Source: Angelakisella sp. (lineage in GTDB: Bacteria > Bacillota > Clostridia > Oscillospirales > Ruminococcaceae). From it: a DNA stretch of 23,664 nucleotides. The notes below the pieces were generated by a model. It saw only the letters and a program-made list of their open reading frames with translations. It did not search any database and was not told the DNA's origin. The DNA is taken from the NCBI GenBank assembly GCA_020024515.1, contig JAHHTR010000025.1, forward strand, positions 1 through 23,664, in the 5' to 3' direction. Of this stretch, positions 14,338 to 22,586 are shown piece after piece. The translations under genes and the position numbers were made by a program. Numbering within the stretch: position 1 is the first letter of the stretch; every line of letters starts with the position of its first letter.

Positions 14338-15717
14338 TTATGCTTTTCTTATTGTGTATGTAAAGCTGTTCTTTGCTTTTTTATCTCGTTTATCAAAATA
14401 AGCCTCTGCTTGTGGTGGGAATGCAATGTATGAAAGTACATCTTCGTCACTGTGTGCTTTGTCGCCTATTTCTGCTTTTGCTTTCTCAAAGCCCGGTTCA
14501 AGAGTATTTGCAAAACGTTCTGTTATTGGTTTTCGGTTGCCTAAAACTTTCTTTTGAAGTTCTGTATTAACTTCACCCGGTGCTTTACCGTATTCACCGG
14601 CTAGGTATGCAACAACTTCTTTTGATACGTTTTTGTATCTTTCGCCGGAAAGTATATTTGATGTAGCCTGTACACCTACCATTTGGCTCATTGGTGTAAC
14701 AAGTGGAGGATACCCCAAATCTTTTCTTACATTAGGAACTTCTTTCAAAACTTCATCAAGTCTGTCAAGATTATTTTGTGCTGTGAGCTGTGCAACAAGG
14801 TTTGAGAGCATACCGCCAGGTACTTGATAAGTAAGAGCCTCTGTCTCTGTCATCATCATACGTGGGTTTAGTGTTTTATCAGCAAGATATCCTTGTTGAA
14901 TTGGTTTAAAGAATGCGTTTACTTCACGCAAAACATCTTCTTTAAGGTCAACTTCATAGCCTTCTTGACGGAATATGTAAGCAAGACTTTCTGTTGCAGG
15001 TTGTGATGTACCACCTGAAAAGCAAGATGTAGCGGTATCTATAACGTCAGCACCTGCATCTACCGCTCTTTGCAGTGTTATAGGGCCAAGTCCTGTTGTG
15101 CAGTGAGTATGAACAACTATTGGAACTTTTACGTTTTCTTTAAGAGCTTTTACAAGGTCATAAGCTTCTTGTGGTCCCATAATACCTGCCATATCTTTAA
15201 TACAGATAGATTGTACACCCATATCAACCATAGTTTTTGCAAGTTTAACGTTGCTTTCAAGGTTGTGTATAGGACTTACTGTATAGCAAATAGTACCTGA
15301 TGCGTGAGCACCGTTTTTTAGAGTTTCATCAACAGCTACTTCTATATTACGAACGTCATTAAGTGCATCGAATATACGAATTATATCAATACCGTTTTCA
15401 ACAGATTTTTTAACAAAAAGACGTACAATATCGTCAGGATAGTGTTTGTATCCAAGTATATTTTGACCACGTAAAAGCATTTGCAATTTTGTGTTAGGAC
15501 ACGCTTTTCTTATTTTGTGAAGTCTTTCCCATGGATCTTCATTCAAATATCTTAGGCACGAATCAAATGTTGCACCTCCCCAACATTCCATTGAGTAGTA
15601 ACCTGCTTTATCCATGGTTGACAGAATCGGCTCAAATTTTTCAAATGGCATTCTGGTTGCAATCAATGATTGGTTAGCATCTCTCAATACGGTTTCCGTA
15701 AAATGCACTTTTCTCAT
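14338..15717 (-). CDS. oadA: Carboxyltransferase (alpha) subunit of biotin-dependent decarboxylase, oxaloacetate type
   Basis: This 459-residue TIM-barrel carboxyltransferase has an ETVLRDANQSLIATRM start (D13), ECWGGATFD (44-52), LLRGQN (81-86) and RIFDALNDVRN (114-124). CIKDMAG carries the Lys (K174) that is carbamylated in relatives, and VHTHCTTG carries the metal-binding His203 and His205. These match the oxaloacetate decarboxylase alpha and pyruvate carboxylase 5S family rather than the acyl-CoA carboxylases, so the likely reaction is oxaloacetate to pyruvate plus CO2, driving Na+ export. The C-terminal biotin domain is missing and is encoded separately at 13368-13754. A GGAGG box precedes the ATG. 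It is the first gene of the four-gene operon, which gives the cell a sodium-motive force from dicarboxylate breakdown. Confidence 0.95.
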   Translation of the reverse strand: MRKVHFTETVLRDANQSLIATRMPFEKFEPILSTMDKAGYYSMECWGGATFDSCLRYLNEDPWERLHKIRKACPNTKLQMLLRGQNILGYKHYPDDIVRLFVKKSVENGIDIIRIFDALNDVRNIEVAVDETLKNGAHASGTICYTVSPIHNLESNVKLAKTMVDMGVQSICIKDMAGIMGPQEAYDLVKALKENVKVPIVVHTHCTTGLGPITLQRAVDAGADVIDTATSCFSGGTSQPATESLAYIFRQEGYEVDLKEDVLREVNAFFKPIQQGYLADKTLNPRMMMTETEALTYQVPGGMLSNLVAQLTAQNNLDRLDEVLKEVPNVRKDLGYPPLVTPMSQMVGVQATSNILSGERYKNVSKEVVAYLAGEYGKAPGEVNTELQKKVLGNRKPITERFANTLEPGFEKAKAEIGDKAHSDEDVLSYIAFPPQAEAYFDKRDKKAKNSFTYTIRKA

Positions 15718-16109
15718 AATGCTTTACCTCCATAAAATTTTTGTTTATATTAGGGTTAATGTGGAATAAAATAAGGGCTTTTTTTTAATATATAAAGCTT
15801 TCAAATTTTCCCATTATATAGTAAACGAATTTTGAAAATTTTACAAGTGTTTTTAATGTTTATAAGCAAAGAAAAATTGATAAAAATTTGATGTTTTATA
15901 GACATATTATACAAAAAAATAAAATGTCAATAGTATTTTGTATACTAATCATTAATCGTAGCATAAAAATTTCACATTTTCCATAATTATTTGTATAGAC
16001 ACTGTTTTTTTTTTATGATAGACTGTTTATATAAGTATTTTACAAATTTTAATATACTGTTTTTTTATGTAAAAATCCAATAATATAAATATCAAGAGGT
16101 AGAATTTTA
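15718..16109. promoter_or_regulatory. Divergent promoter region, decarboxylase operon (-) and mnmE (+)
   Basis: The 392 bp hold no gene. On the minus strand there are two candidate starts for the decarboxylase operon. One is TATAAT at 15813-15818 without a good -35. The other is TTGACA (15925-15930) followed by TAATAT at 15-nt or TATAAT at 13-nt spacing. On the plus strand the mnmE promoter is at 15991-16019. Long poly-A/T runs fill the rest. Confidence 0.5.
15991..16019 (+). promoter_or_regulatory. Putative mnmE promoter
   Basis: TTGTAT (15991-15996), a 17-nt spacer containing a T-run, then TATGAT (16014-16019). The -10 matches consensus in five of six positions and the -35 only in TTG. Transcription would start about 85 nt before the mnmE ATG. 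Confidence 0.5.
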
Positions 16110-17480
16110 ATGAATAATTTATTTGATACAACTACAATTACCGCAATAGCAACAGGCACAGGCGGTGGAGTAGGTATTGTTCGTATATCGGGTAGCGATG
16201 CAATATCAATAACAGACAAAATCTTTAAAGGTATGCGAAAAATCACAAATTTAAAAGGCTATACAGGTGCTTTCGGTAAAGTTTATGATGAAAAAGGTGT
16301 GCTTGATGAGGCGGTAGTTTTTGTATACAGAGCTCCGCATAGCTATACCGGTGAAGATGTATGCGAAATATGTTGTCATGGTGGACATTTTATACTACAA
16401 AGAGTAACTGAAATGCTTATAAAAAACGGTGCTGTTCCGGCACAGGCAGGCGAATTTTCAAAACGCGCATTCCTAAACGGAAAAATGAGTCTTGCACAAG
16501 CTGAGAGCATAACAGCACTTATTTCAGGTGAAAGCAGACAGGCAGTTGGTGCTGCTATGAATATTAAAGAGGGTGCTGTTCATCGTGAAATAGATACTAT
16601 TATTGACACTTTGCTAAATCAAACAGCACATATAACAGCCTATATAGACTATCCCGAAGAAGGCGTTGAAGAAGTGATTTATTCGGATTTAAAAGATACT
16701 GTCACAAAGGCAAAAAATACACTTGAACAAATTGCACAAAACTATAATAAAGGCAGACTTATACGAGACGGAATAAATACAGCAATCGTAGGCAGTCCAA
16801 ATGTCGGTAAAAGTACACTTATGAATTTACTTGCAGGCTATGAACGTTCGATAGTTACTGATATTGCGGGAACTACCCGTGATATTGTTGAAGAACGTAT
16901 TGTCTTTGGTGATATTGTGCTCAACCTAAACGATACAGCAGGCATTCGTGAAACAGATGATACTGTTGAAAAAATAGGTGTTAAGAGAAGTTTGGATAAA
17001 ATAACAAATTGCGATATAATAATGGCTGTTTTTGACAGTACAAAGGAACTGTCCCAAGATGATATAGAACTGCTTGAAAAACTTAAAGATAAACTTTGCA
17101 TAGCTATTTGCAATAAAACAGACCTTGAAAGCAAGATAGATAAAGAAAAAATTAAACAATACGCAGAGAATATTGTGGAAATATCAGCTAAGGACGGCAC
17201 AGGTATAGATTTACTGGAAAAAGAAACAGCAAAACTTGTGGGTATTTCAAATTTGAGTGAAAATGCGCTGATACTTGCAAACCAAAGACAGTATAACTGT
17301 ATCATTCAAGCGATAAATTCGTTAAGTGATGCCTATGACAGAATAGCTTTCGGCGAAACTTTGGATATTGTATCTATGCCACTTGAAGAAGCTATTGACA
17401 GTCTATTAGAGCTTACAGGAAAGAATGCCTCTACCGAAACTATCGACAGAGTATTTGAACAATTTTGTGTGGGGAAATAA
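16110..17480 (+). CDS. mnmE: tRNA uridine-5-carboxymethylaminomethyl(34) synthesis GTPase MnmE
   Basis: The 456-residue protein partners with MnmG to modify the wobble uridine of several tRNAs. An N-terminal folate-binding domain has the typical TATGTGGGVGIVRISG start (14-28) and a CHGGHFILQRV stretch near 89-99. A helical domain then encloses a Ras-like GTPase: G1 GSPNVGKS (228-235), GTTRD (254-258), DTAG (275-278), NKTD (335-338) and SAKDG. The protein ends in FCVGK, the C-terminal Cys motif of active MnmE. An AGAGG box lies about 10 nt before the ATG. The gene stands alone here, without mnmG or jag next to it. Its stop codon directly abuts the -35 box of the thiT leader promoter. Confidence 0.98.
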   Translation: MNNLFDTTTITAIATGTGGGVGIVRISGSDAISITDKIFKGMRKITNLKGYTGAFGKVYDEKGVLDEAVVFVYRAPHSYTGEDVCEICCHGGHFILQRVTEMLIKNGAVPAQAGEFSKRAFLNGKMSLAQAESITALISGESRQAVGAAMNIKEGAVHREIDTIIDTLLNQTAHITAYIDYPEEGVEEVIYSDLKDTVTKAKNTLEQIAQNYNKGRLIRDGINTAIVGSPNVGKSTLMNLLAGYERSIVTDIAGTTRDIVEERIVFGDIVLNLNDTAGIRETDDTVEKIGVKRSLDKITNCDIIMAVFDSTKELSQDDIELLEKLKDKLCIAICNKTDLESKIDKEKIKQYAENIVEISAKDGTGIDLLEKETAKLVGISNLSENALILANQRQYNCIIQAINSLSDAYDRIAFGETLDIVSMPLEEAIDSLLELTGKNASTETIDRVFEQFCVGK

Positions 17481-17508
17481 TTGACATTTTATTTTTATTT
17501 GTTATAAT
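17481..17508 (+). promoter_or_regulatory. Promoter of the TPP riboswitch-thiT transcript
   Basis: A perfect TTGACA (17481-17486) and perfect TATAAT (17503-17508) with a 16-nt spacer. The -35 begins at the base after the mnmE stop codon. Transcription should start near 17515, just before the riboswitch. Confidence 0.88.
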
Positions 17509-17518
17509 AATATGGACA

Positions 17519-17611
17519 TGAAACAGGGGTGCTGTATGCTGAGAATACAGTTTTAATAAAAGCTGTGTAACCCTTTACCTGATTCGGATAATGCCGACGT
17601 AGGTAGTTTTC
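17519..17611 (+). ncRNA. TPP (thiamine pyrophosphate) riboswitch
   Basis: The THI-element core is present: ACAGGGGTGC (17523-17532), the GCTGAGA loop (17538-17544) closed by CTGTAT/ATACAG, then ACCCTTTACCTGATTCGGAT and AATGCCGACGTAGGTAG. GAAAC and GTTTTC at the ends can form P1. A strong terminator follows at 17631-17660, so TPP binding most likely stabilises termination and shuts off thiT, with an antiterminator in the free form. The thiamine-transporter gene directly downstream confirms the ligand. Confidence 0.97.
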
Positions 17612-17630
17612 TTACTAGCAAAGCATTTTT

Positions 17631-17660
17631 GCCTATGGTTTTATGCCATAGGCTTTTTTT
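17631..17660 (+). terminator. Riboswitch-controlled terminator before thiT
   Basis: GCCTATGG and CCATAGGC (17631-17638, 17646-17653) form a perfect 8-bp stem with a TTTTATG loop, followed by seven Ts. Its position between riboswitch and coding sequence marks it as the expression platform. Confidence 0.9.
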
Positions 17661-17692
17661 ATGTCAAAATATAATTGTAAAGAGGTAAAAAT

Positions 17693-18331
17693 ATGACTTC
17701 AACAAAAAACAAAACTTATGTACTTGTGGAATGTGCTATACTTTTAGCTATGGCAACACTTCTGAGCTTTTTTCCAAAATTCGAGGGACTATGGCCAAAC
17801 GGTGGTAGTATAACTCTTTGCAGTATGTTGCCTATCATAATTATAAGTTATCGTAACGGAATAAAATGGGGACTTCTTTCAGGACTTGCTTTCAGCTTCC
17901 TTCAACTTTTAACAGGTGGCTTCTATTCTGTTGGTACATCTATGTTTATGGTATTTGCAACTTTGCTTTTAGACTATATACTTCCATATACAGCTATTGG
18001 TCTTGGTGGTATGTTCAAAGGAAAATTTAAAAGCACAGCTATGGAGCTTTCTCTTGGTGTTATTGTATCACTTTTAATCAGATATGCTTGTCATGTTATC
18101 AGTGGCTTTGTTCTATGGTATGATGTTACTTATGCAACAAAAGTTCTTAATTCCGAAGGTTTTGCTTTTGGAGTTGGTGCAAAAATTGCAGAAAATTTTT
18201 CAGGTACAACACTTTTCGCACTATATGATATTTTGTATAATGGTTCATATATGATACCTGAAATTATACTTACAACTATTGGCGCTATAATTCTTTCAAA
18301 AGCAGTAAATTATAATTTTAATAATAAATAA
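17693..18331 (+). CDS. thiT: Thiamine transporter ThiT, ECF substrate-binding (S) component
   Basis: The 212-residue membrane protein has about six hydrophobic helices and the features of ThiT. The first helix holds a small-residue A-x3-A-type motif (ECAILLAMATLLSF, 14-27), used by S components to dock on EcfT. It is followed by NGGSITLCSMLPII, the thiamine-site loop, then GLAFSFLQLLTGGFYS. The C-terminal half carries the CHVISGFVLWYDV and YNGSYMIPE segments of the family. It binds thiamine and works with a shared EcfA-A'-T module, which is not in this window. AGAGG lies 8 nt upstream of the ATG. It is a single-gene transcript controlled by the upstream TPP riboswitch. Confidence 0.96.
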   Translation: MTSTKNKTYVLVECAILLAMATLLSFFPKFEGLWPNGGSITLCSMLPIIIISYRNGIKWGLLSGLAFSFLQLLTGGFYSVGTSMFMVFATLLLDYILPYTAIGLGGMFKGKFKSTAMELSLGVIVSLLIRYACHVISGFVLWYDVTYATKVLNSEGFAFGVGAKIAENFSGTTLFALYDILYNGSYMIPEIILTTIGAIILSKAVNYNFNNK

Positions 18332-18439
18332 TATCTAATTTATTGTGTAAAAAATTTAAAAATTTGATATCCTATAATAATATTTTCCTTAATAAATAAA
18401 CAAAAATTTTATTATAAAAATATTTTTTTAAAAAAACTA

Positions 18440-18468
18440 TTGCTTTTTATTAATTAAAATGTTACTAT
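18440..18468 (+). promoter_or_regulatory. Putative rpsT promoter
   Basis: TTGCTT (18440-18445) and TACTAT (18463-18468) are separated by 17 nt, about 38 nt upstream of the rpsT start. Each matches consensus in four positions. Confidence 0.55.
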
Positions 18469-18506
18469 ATGTGATGTACTGTTTATTATTAAAGGGAGGT
18501 GTAACC

Positions 18507-18767
18507 ATGCCAAATATTAAATCTGCTAAAAAAAGAGTAAATGTTATTGCTACTAAAACTGCAAGAAATAAAGCTATAAAAAGCAATCTTAAAACAGTTA
18601 TAAAAAATGCTGATCTAGCATTAGTAAATACAGCTGAAAACAGAAAAGAAACTGTTGCAGTAGCTGTTAGAGCTCTTGACAAAGCATGTGCAAAGGGTAT
18701 CCTACACAAAAATGCTGTTGCAAGAAAAAAATCACAACTAACAACAAGACTTAATGCAAGCCTATAA
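18507..18767 (+). CDS. rpsT: 30S ribosomal protein S20
   Basis: The 86-residue basic protein reads MPNIKSAKKRVNVIATKTAR at the start, the hallmark N-terminus of bacterial S20. Lys/Arg-rich helices and an AVARKKSQLTTRLNA C-terminus follow. S20 binds 16S rRNA during early 30S assembly. GGGAGG (18494-18499) lies 7 nt before the ATG at 18507. The frame is open further upstream to 18459, but that would place the SD inside the coding region, so it is not used. It is a single gene ended by a strong terminator at 18813-18857. Confidence 0.98.
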   Translation: MPNIKSAKKRVNVIATKTARNKAIKSNLKTVIKNADLALVNTAENRKETVAVAVRALDKACAKGILHKNAVARKKSQLTTRLNASL

Positions 18768-18812
18768 TAAATGAGTTGTGCATAGTAAATTTTAATAATT
18801 TTATTATGATAT

Positions 18813-18857
18813 AAATATAGAAGTTATTTATGGTGATAGCTTCTATATTTTTTATTA
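18813..18857 (+). terminator. Rho-independent terminator of rpsT
   Basis: An 11-bp outer stem (18813-18823 with 18840-18850), extended by TTAT/GATA-type inner pairs, is followed by TTTTTTATT. It lies 45 nt after the rpsT stop. Confidence 0.9.
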
Positions 18858-18864
18858 TTTTTAC

Positions 18865-18913
18865 AAGGAGAGAGTGGTTAACTGCTGAAAATAACAGTTA
18901 CAACTCTCTCTTT
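18865..18913. terminator. Second long hairpin between rpsT and the diguanylate cyclase gene
   Basis: AAGGAGAGAGT pairs with ACTCTCTCTTT. After a small internal mismatch, TTAACTG pairs with CAGTTA around a loop of about 9 nt. It ends 14 nt from the stop of the convergent GGDEF gene. The downstream side on the plus strand is pyrimidine-rich (TTTCTTTTAT); on the minus strand there is no good T-tract. It probably helps separate the two convergent transcripts. Confidence 0.55.
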
Positions 18914-18926
18914 CTTTTATAAAAAA

Positions 18927-20561
18927 TCAATTATACATAAATGTAAAGCCGTTTTTACCGTTTTTCTTTGTTGTGTACATCGCTTCATCAGCCTTTTTAA
19001 GATATTCATCAAAAGTTGCTGTGTTGGAGAGATTTACGTTCATCACTACACCTATACTTAATGATATATCAATATCTCTTACAATGTCATCAACATCTTT
19101 ATAAATATTAAGCAACAAATTAACTTTTGTATTTACCAGTGTTTTAATATCTTTTGTTGTCATATCTTTTTCCAAAATCATATATACAACAAATTCATCT
19201 CCGCCAAAACGTCCTATAATGTCTCTAGGAGCAAAAATTGTTTTTAATTTATCTGCCGTATATTTTATTAACATATCGCCGACATCATGACCTTTGGTAT
19301 CATTTGCTTTTTTGAAATTATCTATATCCATCATAAAAAAGATTCCTGCTTGTGTTTTTAACTCTTTATTCAAATACTCGGTTAAAGCACCTTTATTATA
19401 TACACCTGTCATAATATCATGTTCAGACTTATATTTTAATTGTTTTTCATATCGTTTTATTTCATCGATATTTTCTATAAATACTCGTCCTATCAAATCA
19501 GTATTTAATTTTGTAAATGTTACAGTTGCTTTATACCATATAAATTTTTTATTTTCATTTATACGATATTCTATACAATGTTTCTTTTCCAATTCATTTG
19601 ATAATTTCAGTAAGTTTTTTAATTCAAAAAAGTCTACAAGAGCTTTGATATCACCTACATAAACTTCTTCAAACTTTTTTAATATAAATTTTTTATTTTC
19701 ATTTTCATCGTCTTCAAATGGGATTATTATATTTTTTTCAAGATCATTAAAAATTTTTTTGGTAAAGTTAATATCATAAGTTTTTCCATTGTTGCCAAGC
19801 ATATTTGCTGAAATTTTTTTCTCAATATCCAGTTCGTATCTTAATTGTATATCATTTTGTAGTAATTCACTGTTTTTTATTGCATAGTTTAGGAACAAGC
19901 TACCACCAAATGTAAAAATAAAAGCTTTTAAAATATATGAAACAATAAAAATTTTATTTATAAAAATCCATTGATATGAACAGTAAATATCCAATAATAG
20001 CATAGCTGTGGATACTATGTACCAAAATGAAATAAACATTCTTTGGGAATCTGCAAAAAAGACATTTTGCAGATTTCTTTTGCTTAATATATCATTAAAA
20101 AGCTTTAATATAACAAAATATATTATAAAAAATATAATTTGTATAAGCAAAGCAATATTAAATTTGATAATGTGTGAGAAATCTTTCGTTTTTAATATAT
20201 ATTCTATACATATTCCTGAAATCGTTGTTGTTATTGTAGAATAAAATGTAAGATTACTTAAAATATTTAAAAAATCAAATATTTTGTATTTTAAACAATA
20301 AAATGGTATAAATAAAATAATAGCTTTATAAAACATTAAAAAGATACTATAATAATGTGTAAAATAACTTTCATGATATATAGTATTAAGATTAATTAGT
20401 GTTTCTATAAAAGATGATGCCAATATGTATATATTACTGATATTTTTTGCGTTTAAAGATAATGAAAATATTTTAAATAATGCCTTTGTCAATATAAATG
20501 TAGTAAAATATAAAGTTATAATTGTCATAAAAGTTACGGAAACCATAATTGTACTTGGCAT
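18927..20561 (-). CDS. Membrane-bound diguanylate cyclase (GGDEF), possibly PAS-linked
   Basis: This 544-residue sensor protein has roughly seven hydrophobic helices over residues 1-230. A cytoplasmic region (about 235-365) resembles a PAS fold (CIEYRINENKKFIWYKATV, then IGRVFIENIDEIKRYE). A C-terminal GGDEF domain runs from about 375 to 540, with an SEHDIMTGVYNKGAL start, MMDIDNFKKANDTKGHDVGD and an intact GGDEF at 453-457. It should make cyclic di-GMP from two GTP in response to an unknown signal. The inhibitory I-site RxxD, normally five residues before GGDEF, reads APRD, so product inhibition may be absent. No EAL domain is present. AAGGAG precedes the ATG and the promoter is at 20624-20652. 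It is monocistronic and convergent with rpsT. Confidence 0.93.
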   Translation of the reverse strand: MPSTIMVSVTFMTIITLYFTTFILTKALFKIFSLSLNAKNISNIYILASSFIETLINLNTIYHESYFTHYYSIFLMFYKAIILFIPFYCLKYKIFDFLNILSNLTFYSTITTTISGICIEYILKTKDFSHIIKFNIALLIQIIFFIIYFVILKLFNDILSKRNLQNVFFADSQRMFISFWYIVSTAMLLLDIYCSYQWIFINKIFIVSYILKAFIFTFGGSLFLNYAIKNSELLQNDIQLRYELDIEKKISANMLGNNGKTYDINFTKKIFNDLEKNIIIPFEDDENENKKFILKKFEEVYVGDIKALVDFFELKNLLKLSNELEKKHCIEYRINENKKFIWYKATVTFTKLNTDLIGRVFIENIDEIKRYEKQLKYKSEHDIMTGVYNKGALTEYLNKELKTQAGIFFMMDIDNFKKANDTKGHDVGDMLIKYTADKLKTIFAPRDIIGRFGGDEFVVYMILEKDMTTKDIKTLVNTKVNLLLNIYKDVDDIVRDIDISLSIGVVMNVNLSNTATFDEYLKKADEAMYTTKKNGKNGFTFMYN

Positions 20562-20623
20562 ATATTATCTCCTTTTCTGTTGATGTTTTAGACAAAATGA
20601 AATTTATATAGAGTAACTATAAT

Positions 20624-20652
20624 ATTATACATTCAGATTTTGATGTTTTCAA
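20624..20652 (-). promoter_or_regulatory. Promoter of the diguanylate cyclase gene
   Basis: On the minus strand TTGAAA (20647-20652), a 17-nt spacer and TATAAT (20624-20629). The gene starts 63 nt further on. Confidence 0.75.
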
Positions 20653-20703
20653 CATAATAAATAAAAAATATTATAAAATAAATACAAGTGTAAAGTAAAA
20701 TAC

Positions 20704-20732
20704 TTGACACACAATATAAAAAGTTATATAAT
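20704..20732 (+). promoter_or_regulatory. Consensus promoter of the ylxM-ffh operon
   Basis: A perfect TTGACA (20704-20709) and a perfect TATAAT (20727-20732) at exactly 17-nt spacing, 44 nt before the ylxM start. A strong constitutive sigma-A promoter. Confidence 0.92.
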
Positions 20733-20776
20733 AACTAGGCGATTGTACGCACAAAAAAAGTAGGAGGTTTTTGTAA

Positions 20777-21145
20777 ATGGCAAAAGATTTGCAAATGTCA
20801 CTACTTTTGGATTTTTATGGAAGTATGCTTTCCGAAAAACAGAGAGAATTGACATCATTATACTATAATGAAGATTTATCGCTTGGCGAAATATCAGAAG
20901 ATATAGGAATTACACGTCAAGGTGTACGTGATAGTATAAAACGTTCCGAATGTCAGCTGATTGAATTTGAAGATAAACTGCATCTTGTAAAAAAATATCA
21001 CAATACAAAACATACTTTAACTAAAATGAATGATATTATAAAAAACTTGGAAAAATATAATAATAGTGATATAAAAAACGAGACATTCAGTGAAAATATA
21101 ATGCAATTAAAAAATTTAATCGAACAAATTGTTGATAATAATTAG
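20777..21145 (+). CDS. ylxM: YlxM/UPF0122 family putative DNA-binding protein
   Basis: The 122-residue protein has the helix-turn-helix of sigma-70 region 4-like YlxM proteins. The N-terminus reads LLLDFYGSMLSEKQRELTSL, then YYNEDLSLGEISEDIGITRQ, with a recognition helix GVRDSIKRSE. The C-terminal half is a Lys/Asn-rich coiled region. YlxM is encoded next to ffh in most Firmicutes and is thought to influence SRP function. A strong AGGAGG box lies upstream, and the gene ends 13 nt before ffh. It is the first gene of the operon. Confidence 0.95.
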   Translation: MAKDLQMSLLLDFYGSMLSEKQRELTSLYYNEDLSLGEISEDIGITRQGVRDSIKRSECQLIEFEDKLHLVKKYHNTKHTLTKMNDIIKNLEKYNNSDIKNETFSENIMQLKNLIEQIVDNN

Positions 21146-21158
21146 AAGGAGATAACAA

Positions 21159-22502
21159 ATGGCTTTTGAAGGACTAACCGAAAAACTTAGTGAAACGTTT
21201 AGAAAACTAAAAAATCGTGGTAAGCTTGGAGAATCTGATGTTCGTGACGCTATGCGAGAAGTTAGAATGGCACTGCTGGAAGCCGATGTAAACTATAAAG
21301 TTGCAAAAGATTTTATAGCACGTGTTACAGAAAAAGCTATTGGTGAACAAGTACTTGGCAGTATGACTCCTGCCCAACAAGTTATCAAAATTGTTAATGA
21401 TGAACTTACAGAAACAATGGGTAAGGAAAATGAAAAAATTCATATTTCCACAAAAATACCAAATGTTATATTGATGTGCGGTTTGCAAGGCTCGGGTAAA
21501 ACAACACACTGTGCAAAGCTGGCAAAATACTTCCGTAATCAAGGAAAGCGTCCAATGCTTGTTGCCTGTGACGTATACCGTCCCGCTGCTATTGAACAAT
21601 TAAAAGTAGTGGGAGAAAAAGCAAATGCTCCTGTTTTTGAAATGGGACAAGGAGATCCTGTTACAATAGTAAAAAAGGCTCTTGCTTATGCAAAAGACTA
21701 TGGTCATGATATTGTTATTATAGATACAGCAGGTCGTTTGCATATTGACGAAGAACTAATGACAGAACTCCAAAATATAAAAGAAGTTGCAAATCCCGAT
21801 GAAATTTTGCTTGTTATAGACTCTATGACAGGTCAAGATGCAGTAACTGTTGCATCTGCTTTTAATGATGCTATGGGTATTGATGGTGTTATCCTAACAA
21901 AACTTGACGGTGACACTCGTGGAGGTGCTGCCCTATCAGTAAGAGCCACCACAGGTAAGCCTATTAAATTTGTAGGTGTCGGTGAAAAGCTTGAAGACCT
22001 AGAACCATTTTATCCGGACAGAATGGCATCTCGTATTTTGGGTATGGGAGATATGCTTACACTGATAGAAAAAGCCACAACCGAAATAGATGTAAAAGAA
22101 GCTGAAAAAATAACAAAGAAATTAAAAGCAAATAGTCTTGACTTTAATGATATGTTAGAGCAAATGAAACAAATGCGTAAAATGGGTTCTATGCGTAAAA
22201 TGCTGGATATGATACCGGGGCTTGGTGCAAAGCTTTCCGATGAAGAAGTAGCACAAGGTGAACAGCAAATCAGAAAAACCGAAGCTATTATATTCAGTAT
22301 GACTTTGGAAGAACGTACAAATCCATCATTAATTGACCCAAAACGCAAAAAAAGAATTGCACAGGGTAGTGGAACAAAAGTTGAAGATGTTAACAGACTT
22401 TTAAAACAACTGGAAACTACGAAAAAAATGATGAAGCAAGTTACAAAAATGAGTAAAAAGGGTGGTAGATTACCATTTGGTATGAATAACCCAATGATGT
22501 AA
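21159..22502 (+). CDS. ffh: Signal recognition particle protein Ffh (SRP54)
   Basis: The 447-residue GTPase delivers nascent membrane proteins to FtsY at the membrane. N domain residues 1-85 start FEGLTEKLSETFRKLKNRGK. The G domain has GLQGSGKT (108-115), ACDVYRPAAIEQL, DTAGR (189-193) and TKLDGD (247-252) followed by RGGAALS. The Met-rich M domain (about 300-447) binds 4.5S RNA and signal sequences and contains the MRKMGSMRKMLDMIPG and SRP-RNA-binding RKKRIAQGSGTKVEDVNRLL segments. The length is normal. AGAAGGAGA lies 6 nt before the ATG. It is cotranscribed with ylxM upstream and rpsP downstream. The SRP RNA gene is not in this window. Confidence 0.99.
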   Translation: MAFEGLTEKLSETFRKLKNRGKLGESDVRDAMREVRMALLEADVNYKVAKDFIARVTEKAIGEQVLGSMTPAQQVIKIVNDELTETMGKENEKIHISTKIPNVILMCGLQGSGKTTHCAKLAKYFRNQGKRPMLVACDVYRPAAIEQLKVVGEKANAPVFEMGQGDPVTIVKKALAYAKDYGHDIVIIDTAGRLHIDEELMTELQNIKEVANPDEILLVIDSMTGQDAVTVASAFNDAMGIDGVILTKLDGDTRGGAALSVRATTGKPIKFVGVGEKLEDLEPFYPDRMASRILGMGDMLTLIEKATTEIDVKEAEKITKKLKANSLDFNDMLEQMKQMRKMGSMRKMLDMIPGLGAKLSDEEVAQGEQQIRKTEAIIFSMTLEERTNPSLIDPKRKKRIAQGSGTKVEDVNRLLKQLETTKKMMKQVTKMSKKGGRLPFGMNNPMM

Positions 22503-22586
22503 GTGATGTTATTTAGGCGGAAAACACGTCTTTATATAAAAAAATAAATTAAAAATAAAAAAACATAATTATGGAGGATTATTATT

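Noticed and set aside
15718..16109. A riboswitch ahead of the decarboxylase operon
   Set aside because: Only AT-rich promoter-like sequence is present; no known riboswitch core is recognisable.
16049..16246. A 65-residue minus-strand frame overlapping the mnmE start
   Set aside because: It overlaps conserved mnmE coding sequence and its promoter region; no supporting signals.
18459..18506. Upstream extension of the rpsT reading frame
   Set aside because: It would place the strong GGGAGG box inside the gene; the S20 family begins at MPNIKSAKKR.
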